From the NCBI RefSeq assembly GCF_025854335.1, contig NZ_CP107716.1, forward strand, positions 799,001 through 863,000: DNA of 64,000 nt. Direction: 5' to 3'. Position numbers and translations under genes: made by a program. The stretch's first letter is position 1; every line of letters starts with the position of its first letter. Source of the stretch: Pelagibacterium flavum. Its GTDB lineage: Bacteria > Pseudomonadota > Alphaproteobacteria > Rhizobiales > Devosiaceae. Positions 1 to 7,900 of the stretch are shown piece after piece. A model generated the notes under the pieces. The model saw only the letters and a program-made list of their open reading frames with translations. It made no database searches and was not told the DNA's origin.

Positions 1-2
1 GC

Positions 3-803
3 GGTCTGGGGATGGAAAGCGAGTGGATCGAAAAGCTGCCCAATCTTTCATTGATCGCCGTAAACGGGGTGGGGACCGACAGGATCGATCTCGATCTTTG
101 CGCGTCGCGATCCATTCATGTGGCGACAACGCTGGGCGTGCTGACCGACGATGTGGCCGATATGGCGATGGGGCTGGTGATTGCGGCGCTGCGCGAATTG
201 GGGCAGGGGCTTGATTTCGTGCGTTCGGGCGACTGGGCGCAGGGCAAGAAGATGAAGCTGGCGCGATCGCTCGCGGGGAAAAAACTCGGCATTGTCGGGC
301 TGGGGGCCATCGGGCAGGCGATCGGGGAGCGGGCGCAAGCCTTCAAATTCGATATCGGGTTCTGGAACCGGTCGGAAAAATCGGTCGATGGCTGGAGGGC
401 GTTCGATACACCTGTTGCGCTGGCACAATGGGCCGATGTGCTTGTTGTTGCCGTGGCGGCGACACCCCAGACGCAAGCCATGATCGATAAGACGGTGCTG
501 GACGCGTTGGGACCGGATGGGTTCGTGGTCAACATCGCGCGCGGCAGCGTGATCGAGGAAGGGGCGTTGCTCGATGCGCTCGAAGCGGGGGCCATCGCGG
601 GAGCGGGGCTGGACGTTTTTCTGAACGAGCCGCAGATCGATGCGCGGTTCCTGGACCTCGATAACGTGTTCCTCGTGCCCCATCAGGGCAGTGCGACAGT
701 TGAAACGCGCACCGGGATGGCGCAGACGGTCAAGGACAATGTCGATGCGTTTTTCGCCGGCAAAGTGCCACCGACATCGATCACTGCAAAACACTTCGGC
801 TGA
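3..803 (+). CDS. D-isomer-specific 2-hydroxyacid dehydrogenase, 5' end outside the window
   Basis: This is an NAD(P)-dependent 2-hydroxyacid dehydrogenase (GyaR/GhrB-like) that would interconvert a 2-keto acid and a D-2-hydroxy acid in the cytoplasm. The visible part has the Rossmann dinucleotide motif GLGAIG (near base 298), the NIARG arginine motif, a GLDVFLNEP segment with the catalytic Glu, and a PHQGS segment with the catalytic His near the C-terminus. The frame is open to the left edge, and the N-terminal residues that normally precede the P-x-L-x-x-I segment are missing, so the gene starts upstream. An ATG at 12 lies inside the domain and is unlikely to be the true start. The SDR gene 43 bp downstream suggests a sugar or hydroxyacid oxidation operon. 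The substrate cannot be told. Confidence 0.9.
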   Translation, partial: GLGMESEWIEKLPNLSLIAVNGVGTDRIDLDLCASRSIHVATTLGVLTDDVADMAMGLVIAALRELGQGLDFVRSGDWAQGKKMKLARSLAGKKLGIVGLGAIGQAIGERAQAFKFDIGFWNRSEKSVDGWRAFDTPVALAQWADVLVVAVAATPQTQAMIDKTVLDALGPDGFVVNIARGSVIEEGALLDALEAGAIAGAGLDVFLNEPQIDARFLDLDNVFLVPHQGSATVETRTGMAQTVKDNVDAFFAGKVPPTSITAKHFG

Positions 804-846
804 TTTGCCCGGTAAAGTGGCGGAAAGATAACAGGAGAGGTCCGGG

Positions 847-1608
847 ATGGGCGATCACTTCGGATCGTTGAGCGGAAAGCGTGTGCTCTATACGGGGGCG
901 GCGGGCGGACTGGGCCTGCCCACAACGCTGAAACTGCTTGAAGCGGGCGCGCATGTGGTCGTCCTGGACAACGATCCGCAAAAGATTGCGCAACTGGAAG
1001 CGGCGGCCGGCGGTGCGGCGGGGCTGAAGGTGGCGCTGTGCGATCTTTCCGATCTGGAGGGGTTGCACGCCACGCTCGATGGGCTGATCGCCAGCGATGG
1101 CGGGTTTGATGTCGTTATCAACAACGCGGCGATCTATCCTTCAAAGCCGTTTGAAGATTTCACGCTGGCCGAGATGCAATTGGTGCACAGGATCAATGTG
1201 GAGGCGGCGCTGGTGTGCGTGATGGCGGCGTTGCCCTCGATGAAGGCCAAAGGCTGGGGGCGGATTATCAATATCTCCTCGATCACGGTGGCGGGGGCGT
1301 GGGACAATCTGGTGCCCTATGTGCAATCGAAAGCCGCGCTGATCGGGTTGGCGCGGGGGTGGGCGCGCGAGTTCGGGGGGTATGGAATTACCGTCAACGC
1401 GATTGCGCCGGGGGCGTTTCCGACCGATGCCGAGGCGATCCATCCCGACCGCGAGGCTTATGAAAAGCGCATCATCGACAGCCAGGCAATCAAGCGGCGG
1501 GGGCGGGCGGACGATATCGCCAATGCACTGATGTTTCTGGCGTCGGATGCCGCGGGGTTCATCACGGGTCAGACCCTCAATGTGGATGGCGGCTGGATCA
1601 TGAAGTAG
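847..1608 (+). CDS. SDR family NAD(P)-dependent oxidoreductase
   Basis: A 253-residue classical short-chain dehydrogenase, the usual length for the family. It shows the N-terminal TGAAGGLG cofactor motif, an NNAA motif near residue 91, the catalytic Ser in the NISSITV strand, the Y-x-x-x-K pair in PYVQSK, and the C-terminal LNVDGGW segment typical of the family. An AGGAGAGG ribosome-binding site sits 7 bases before the ATG. It follows the hydroxyacid dehydrogenase by 43 bp and is probably co-transcribed with it. The substrate is likely a sugar or sugar acid, judged only from this pairing. Confidence 0.9.
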   Translation: MGDHFGSLSGKRVLYTGAAGGLGLPTTLKLLEAGAHVVVLDNDPQKIAQLEAAAGGAAGLKVALCDLSDLEGLHATLDGLIASDGGFDVVINNAAIYPSKPFEDFTLAEMQLVHRINVEAALVCVMAALPSMKAKGWGRIINISSITVAGAWDNLVPYVQSKAALIGLARGWAREFGGYGITVNAIAPGAFPTDAEAIHPDREAYEKRIIDSQAIKRRGRADDIANALMFLASDAAGFITGQTLNVDGGWIMK

Positions 1609-1790
1609 GGCCAAGTGGCGATTGTTCCCCTGTGACCGATTTTGCCAGTCTGCAGGCTGGTCAAATACGGCTTTCCGTTGGCCGTACACCCGGCACCGCA
1701 TGATCGTACCTGAGGCCTTGGTGGCTATGCCGACACTGTCATAGCCGCGATATCGTGGGCTCGATCGCGCGCTGAACAGCCGGGCAATTA

Positions 1791-1804
1791 TTGACAATCG
1801 TCAA
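1791..1804. promoter_or_regulatory. Putative FNR/FixK-type box upstream of the type I secretion operon
   Basis: The 14-mer TTGACAATCGTCAA is a perfect 5-bp inverted repeat with a 4-bp spacer. It fits the TTGA-N6-TCAA pattern known for FixK/FNR-type regulators. It lies 30 bp before the ATG at 1834 and 60 bp before the ATG at 1864. A second copy of the same type lies at 12336-12349. I see no convincing -10 element at the distance expected for class II activation. Binding is inferred. Confidence 0.5.
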
Positions 1805-1833
1805 AGTGGCCGCGCCGTGCTGTGGGAAAACCG

Positions 1834-3582
1834 ATGTCACGCGTGTTTTCCGGAACCACAATAATGGCATCAAACGACAATAGCGGGCGCAAACGCCGCC
1901 GGCCCTCCGGGCGGGGCTCTGTTGTCGGCCTTGGACTTTTAAGCATAATTTCCAACCTGCTGCTGCTTACCGGCCCGCTGTTCATGCTCCAGATCTATGA
2001 TCGGGTGCTTGCCAGCAAATCGGTGCCCACGCTGGTTGCCCTGACCGGACTGGTGGTGGGGCTTTACGGGTTCTATAGCGCTGTCGAGATCGTGCGCAGC
2101 CGGATGGCCACGCGATATTCAGTGCTTGCCGCGGCGCGGCTGACGCGTCCGGTCTTTTCCCAGGTCGTTGCCACGAGCGCGTCTTCACGGCGGGGTTCGG
2201 ATGGCGATCCGATCCGCGACGTTGAAACGCTGCGCCAGTTTCTGGCCGGAGCCGGGCCGATCGCGCTGCTCGATCTGCCCTGGGTGCCGATCTATCTGTT
2301 TGTCGTCTTTGCCTTCCACCCCATGCTGGGCTGGCTCGCCATGGCCGGCGCCGGGGTTGTAACGGTGCTCATGATCCTCAACGAATGGTCCTCGCGCGGG
2401 CCGTCGCGCGATGCCAATGCCGCCGCCAATGCCCGTCACAGCCAGCAGGCCGATATCGCGGCCAATGCCGAAGCCGTGCTGGCGATGGGCATGCGCGAAA
2501 CGCTTGCCAATCGCTGGGAGGCGGCCAACACAAAGATGCTGATGACGCAGGCCTGCGCCGCGGACCGCGCGACGACGTTCTCGGCGCTCACCAAAGGCTT
2601 CCGGCTGCTTTTGCAGTCAGCCGTTCTCGCCATGGGCGCCTATCTGGCCATCGGGGGCGAAATTTCAGCGGGATTGATGATCGCAGCTTCCATCGTTACG
2701 GCGCGCGCGCTTTCTCCGGTTGAGCAGGCTGTTGCGAACTGGCGCGGCTTTGTTGCCGCGCGGCAGGCGAAAGCCCGGCTCAAGACAATCCTTGCCGAAG
2801 CGCGGGACACTCCCGAGCGCGTCGCGCTTCCCCTGCCCAAGGCGAGCCTTAGCGTTTTCGATCTTGCCGTTTCGCCATCGCGCGAAGGTCCGCCCTTGGT
2901 ATCGGGGATCAGTTTCGCGCTCAAATCGGGCGAGGCGATGGGCGTTCTGGGGGTGTCGGGGTGCGGGAAATCAACCCTCGTGCGTACGCTCATGGGAATC
3001 TGGCCGGCGCGGGCTGGTGTGGTCCGGCTCGACGGTTCGGAAGTCGGCCATTTCGATCCCGACCGGCTGGGCATGGCGATCGGCTATCTGCCCCAGACGG
3101 TCGAGTTGTTTGCCGGAACGGTTGCGCAGAACATCGCCCGTTTCCGGCTCGAGGGCGAGTTTGAGGGGGTGCTCAAGGCGGCGCAGGCGGCGGGCGTGCA
3201 TGAGATGATCGCGTCATTGCCCCATGGCTATGACACGCCGATCGGTCCGCAGGGCGCCATGCTCTCGGCCGGGCAGCGCCAGCGCATCGGGTTGGCGCGG
3301 GCACTTTATGGCGATCCGTTCCTGCTTGTGCTCGATGAGCCGAACTCCAATCTCGACGCTGCCGGAGATGCCGCGTGCAATGCCGCGATTGCCGGCGCCA
3401 AGGCGCGCGGGGCCATCGTCGTCATTGTCGCCCATCGGCCGACCGCGATCGCCGCGGTCGACACGATCCTGTTCCTGCAGGATGGCCGCCAGGCCGCCTT
3501 CGGCCCCAAGGATGCGGTGCTCGCATCGATCACGGCCCAACCGGCCTCCCTCGAAATTGCCCGGAAAGCGAGACGGAAATGA
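1834..3582 (+). CDS. Type I secretion system ABC transporter/permease (PrtD-type)
   Basis: Inner-membrane ATPase/permease of a type I secretion system, which would recognise a C-terminal RTX-type secretion signal and drive export. The N-terminal half holds the transmembrane domain (starting in a GLGLLSIISNLLLL-type helix). The C-terminal half holds the nucleotide-binding domain: Walker A GVSGCGKST near residue 374, signature LSAGQ near 477, Walker B LLVLDEP near 497 and an H-loop VAHRP. At 582 residues it matches PrtD/AprD proteins and lacks an N-terminal C39 peptidase. Start choice is uncertain: GTG 1822, ATG 1834 (GGGAAA just upstream) and ATG 1864 are all possible. It overlaps the HlyD gene by 4 bp (ATGA). 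The RTX gene converging on this operon is the obvious substrate. Confidence 0.92.
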   Translation: MSRVFSGTTIMASNDNSGRKRRRPSGRGSVVGLGLLSIISNLLLLTGPLFMLQIYDRVLASKSVPTLVALTGLVVGLYGFYSAVEIVRSRMATRYSVLAAARLTRPVFSQVVATSASSRRGSDGDPIRDVETLRQFLAGAGPIALLDLPWVPIYLFVVFAFHPMLGWLAMAGAGVVTVLMILNEWSSRGPSRDANAAANARHSQQADIAANAEAVLAMGMRETLANRWEAANTKMLMTQACAADRATTFSALTKGFRLLLQSAVLAMGAYLAIGGEISAGLMIAASIVTARALSPVEQAVANWRGFVAARQAKARLKTILAEARDTPERVALPLPKASLSVFDLAVSPSREGPPLVSGISFALKSGEAMGVLGVSGCGKSTLVRTLMGIWPARAGVVRLDGSEVGHFDPDRLGMAIGYLPQTVELFAGTVAQNIARFRLEGEFEGVLKAAQAAGVHEMIASLPHGYDTPIGPQGAMLSAGQRQRIGLARALYGDPFLLVLDEPNSNLDAAGDAACNAAIAGAKARGAIVVIVAHRPTAIAAVDTILFLQDGRQAAFGPKDAVLASITAQPASLEIARKARRK

Positions 3583-4895
3583 CTGCAATCGATATCGAAT
3601 ATGTAACGGCGCGCAGCCTTGGCCGGCATGGGCTGCTCGGTTCGGTCGCCATTGTCGCACTTGTCGGCGGACTTGGATTGTGGGCGGCCGTCACCCCGTT
3701 ATCGGGCGCCGTGATCGCGGGGGGCAGCGTTGTTGTCGATGGCGGCGTGCGGCGGGTCCAGCATCAGGAAGGCGGGATTGTCAGCGAAATCCTCGTGCGC
3801 AACGACGCCGAGGTCGAAGCCGGTCAGACCCTGGTTGTGCTGGATGGAACCTCGGTTGCGGCCAATATGGCCGTTATCGAGGCGCAGCTAGGGGAAGCCT
3901 ATATACGCCAGGCCCGGCTGCTGGCCGAAGCGAGCAGCACACCGGCCATGCAGTGGACACCTCAACTCGATGCCTTGCCCAACAGGGAAGCCAATCGCGC
4001 GCTCTTTGTCGCCGAAAATCGTCTTCGCGCGTCCCGCGCCGCAGCGCTTTCGACCCAGGTGGGGCAATTGCGCGAACAGATCATCCAGCTGGAAAACCAG
4101 GTCGCTGGGCTCGATGCCCAGCGCACCGCGGTGATCGCGCAGACCGAGATCCTGGGTGAACAGCTCGAAAGGCTGGAAACGCTTTTGTCCCAGGGGCTGA
4201 CCGAAGCGAGCCGGGTCACCGATCTGCGGCGCCAGATTGCGCAGCTCGAAGGAGAAAGCGCGCGCATCACCACCGAGATCGCCCGGGGCAATGCGGCGAC
4301 GGCCGAGCGGCGGCTGGAGATCTCCCAGGTTCAGGAATCCTATCAAAGCGAGGTGTTGGGGGAGCTCCAGCAGACCGGCCAGCAGATTGCCGAGCTTGAG
4401 CAGCAACGGATTGCAGCCCAGGATCGGCTCGACAGGCTCGTCATACGCGCGCCGATTTCCGGTATCGTGCATCAGATGCAGGTCGCAACGCTCGGGGGTA
4501 TTGCAGGGGCCGGCGAAACGCTCATGCAGATCGTACCGCAGGACGATGAGATCATGGTCGATGTGCGCGTCAATCCGCTCGATATCGACAAACTTGCCAT
4601 CGAACAGGACGTGACCTTGCGGCTTTCAAGCTTCAACTCGCGCTCGACGCCCGAGCTGGTGGGGCTGGTGGACCGGATTTCTCCGGATCTGACCCGCGAC
4701 AGTGCATCGGGCACCCAGTTCTATGTGGTGAGAGTTCGCCTGCCCGATGACGAGCTCGACCGACTGCCCGAAACAGCACGGCTGATACCGGGGATGCCGG
4801 TCGAGGCCTTTTTTACGACCGGGGAAAGGACGGTGCTGAGCTATCTGGCCAAGCCAGTCATGGACCAGCTCTCGTTCGCGTTCCGCGAGGACTGA
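3579..4895 (+). CDS. HlyD/PrtE family type I secretion periplasmic adaptor
   Basis: Membrane-fusion protein linking the inner-membrane ABC exporter to an outer-membrane TolC-type channel. It is 438 residues, normal for the family. One transmembrane helix (about residues 19-40, GSVAIVALVGGLGLWAAV) is followed by a biotinyl-lipoyl-like segment with VQHQEGGIV, a long Gln/Leu/Glu-rich coiled coil (about residues 130-295), a second lipoyl half (VIRAPISGIVHQMQV) and a C-terminal beta domain ending in GMPVEAFFTTGERT. The ATG overlaps the stop of the ABC gene (ATGA), which indicates translational coupling. No TolC-type gene is present in the window, so the outer-membrane partner must be encoded elsewhere. 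Confidence 0.93.
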   Translation: MTAIDIEYVTARSLGRHGLLGSVAIVALVGGLGLWAAVTPLSGAVIAGGSVVVDGGVRRVQHQEGGIVSEILVRNDAEVEAGQTLVVLDGTSVAANMAVIEAQLGEAYIRQARLLAEASSTPAMQWTPQLDALPNREANRALFVAENRLRASRAAALSTQVGQLREQIIQLENQVAGLDAQRTAVIAQTEILGEQLERLETLLSQGLTEASRVTDLRRQIAQLEGESARITTEIARGNAATAERRLEISQVQESYQSEVLGELQQTGQQIAELEQQRIAAQDRLDRLVIRAPISGIVHQMQVATLGGIAGAGETLMQIVPQDDEIMVDVRVNPLDIDKLAIEQDVTLRLSSFNSRSTPELVGLVDRISPDLTRDSASGTQFYVVRVRLPDDELDRLPETARLIPGMPVEAFFTTGERTVLSYLAKPVMDQLSFAFRED

Positions 4896-4919
4896 GGCAG
4901 CGGGAAGATTTGGGGGAAG

Positions 4920-4943
4920 GGGGGCTTTGGAGCCCCCTTTTTT
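4920..4943 (+). terminator. Rho-independent terminator after the secretion operon
   Basis: A 7-bp GC stem GGGGGCT / AGCCCCC with a TTGG loop is followed by six T. It lies 25 bp after the HlyD stop and 48 bp before the convergent stop of the RTX gene. Confidence 0.9.
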
Positions 4944-4990
4944 GTGCGAAATGGGGAAAGAAGCGGCGCCCAATGCGGCGCCGTTTCGGA

Positions 4991-7900
4991 TCAGAGGATG
5001 AAGTCCACAGCGGTGAGATCGATCAGGCCGGTGAGTTCAATGCTGAAATCGGCGACCTGGTCGCCGTTGACATCGGCGGTGATGATGGTCCTGTCGGTTT
5101 CATCGCCGTCAAGGTCTTCAAAGCTGAAATTGAGTTCTCCGGCGAGGCCGGTAAAGGCCGCGCCAACCGAAGCCAGGAATGTGAAAGCCTGGTTTCCCGA
5201 AATTGTGGTATTGGCGTCGATGATCGAGAGGTCAATTCTATCCTCGCCCTGGGTGAAATCGGTGATGACATCGCGATTTGCCGCGCCGGATGACGAGTGG
5301 GCAATGTTGCGGAAGACAAAGACGTCGTCACCCTCTCCGCCGGTGAGGATGTCCTTGCCGCCTCTGCCATCCAATACGTCGCTGCCCCTGCCGCCCGAAA
5401 GCTCGTTGGCTGCTCCTGAGCCGATAATGGTATCGTTTCCGGAGCCGCCAATGATTTTTTCGATCGATCTCAAGCTATCGACACCGGTCTGTGCGCTGGC
5501 GGCGCTGGTGGCGCTGACGGTGAGGTCGGCCGAGATGGGCGAAAAGTCCATGGTGTCCGAACCGGCCCCGCCTATATAGCTGTCGTCGCCGTCATCGGGG
5601 GTGGCGACGAATGTGTCGTCGCCCGCGTTTCCATAAACGGTGTCGTTTCCGGTATCCCCAAACAGGATGTCATTGCCCCCACCGCCCCGGATCGTGTCGT
5701 TGTCGGCTCCGCCATGGTATTGATCGTCGGTTGCGCTGGCTGCCAGGGTGTCCACGCCGCTGGTCCCCATGACATCGCTCATGCCGATCAGATCGAGCGT
5801 GGTGCTGGCGAGATCGGTGCGCTCGGGAGTCTGGATGGAATAGGTAAAGGTTACGTCGGTGTCGTCATTGAGATCGGGGATGAACAGCCACGAGCCGTCA
5901 CCATGGTCGGTCAGCGTGCCCGAGGAAGCGACAAGGCCGACAATCGCGAAGGCCATGCCGGTGTAGCCGGCGCCGACAAGATCGCGGGACGTTATCGTGC
6001 GGGTCATGTCCTCGGTGAGCGGGGCCAGCGTTGCCGGCGATATGACGTCGACGACCGGCGCGGTGGCAGCCGAGACGATGCTTTCGAACGTGCCTCCGGC
6101 ATCGGTGTAGCTCACGATCACCCGCACCAGCGCCCCCGCGTCGTCATCGGTCAGGGTGTAGGTGGCCTCAGTTGCGCCGGCGATACCCACAAAGCCGGTG
6201 CCGGTGTCGCGCTGCCATTGATAGGTCAGGGTTCCGAGCCCGTCAGGGTCGGCCAGGCTGGTCACATCGACGCTCAGCGTCTGGTTCTCGGTGGCTTCGC
6301 CGACGATTGCCACCCCGCCTTCGGGGGCCTCATTGACGTTGGCAACGGCAATCGAGACGGTCTTGGCATAGACCAGATCGCCATCTGTTGCTGTTATCGT
6401 GAGGTCGATCGTGGGTTCGGTTTCAAAGTCGAAGGCAATTCCGGCCTTGCGGTAGAGCGCACCGTCGACCGGGTCGATCTCGAACCTGTCATCGGAAACC
6501 GTCAGGACATTGTTGCGCATGTCGGGGTCCGGATTGAGGTCGATGACCAGCAGGTCGGCCACCTTGACGCGGTCGAGCAAAAGTTCGGGAACCGCCGCCA
6601 GATTGGAAAGCTCGATGTCGGTGGGGGCGAGGTTTTGCGTATCGACCCGCACCAGACTGACGGCATGGTCGCCCAGGCCGACGAGCCTGACGGTCATGAT
6701 CCCATCGACGATGCTGACGACTTCAGCGCCCGAGACCATGAACGCGCTGGTTGAGGAGCCGGCGAGATCGATGGCGACCAGCCCTTCGCCGTTCATTGTG
6801 AAGGCAAGGTTGGTGCCGTCACCTTCGAGGCTTAGCAATTGCATGCGCGCGCCGATCGAGGAGATGTGGGTTACATCGGCCTGGGCCGAACCGAGCTTGA
6901 TTTCGAAGGTACCGCCATTGGCATCTAGGAAGACGGAATCGCCATCATAGGCGTACCAGTTGGTAACGGCCTGGATGGTTTGCGGACCCAGGGAATCGAG
7001 GTTGAGGGCAAAGGTGCCCAGCGTTCCGGTTTGCGGTGTTGCCGTAACGGTGATCGTATCGCCGTTGACCGCGTAGGTCAGCTCGGTTTGCTCGAAGGTG
7101 GAAATGCGCGCCGCCAGATCGGCCAGCGTTACAAATTCCGACCCCGCCGCGTGCGCCGCACTGACGAATTCTGTGAACATGGAGAGATCGTAGGGCGACG
7201 AGCCGATACCATCGACATCCCATGCGGTGACACCATAATCGTGCCAGGGCCAGACGACGATCGGAAGATCGGAATTGACCGTGAGGTCCTCGAACTCGGC
7301 GATCCATCTTGCCGCCGCCTCTTCGACCGTCAGCCCCAGCCACCCCAGGAGTGTAAAGTCAAAGCTCATGTTGGGAGCGATATAGACCTTGCCGGCGTCA
7401 GTGGGAGAGAGATAGCCGAAGGCCCCCGGATAGCCCGCGCCGACCATGGAAGCGCCGCCGGTCAGATAATCATAATACTGAATAATCTGGCGTGCCGTCT
7501 CGAGCGTTTCGGGCATGCCCGGCACGGCCGCGCCGCCCACGGTGATCCCCAGATTGTCCTCGATGACGTGCCGGGACGTTTCGAACTGGAACTTGAACGA
7601 GGCCTCGAGAATGGCCTTGGACACAGGATCGAGCGCCATGGGATCGGGTGCGGCAAGCGCTGCCTGCAGCGTGGCGTTGATTTCGGAGACGCTCATCTGT
7701 GCAAGCGCATCGATGATCGCCTGATCGGCATCTTCGCGCATGCAATATGGGCAGAAGCACGCCGAGGGATTGTCGAGCAAGGCAGCGTAACCGGCGATGC
7801 GCTGGTCGATAATTTCCTGGGTAACCTCGTCGGGCAGCAGCAGATTGGTATCGAAGGGATGGGAATAAGAATGAGACCCGATTTCGTTGCCCATCGCCAG

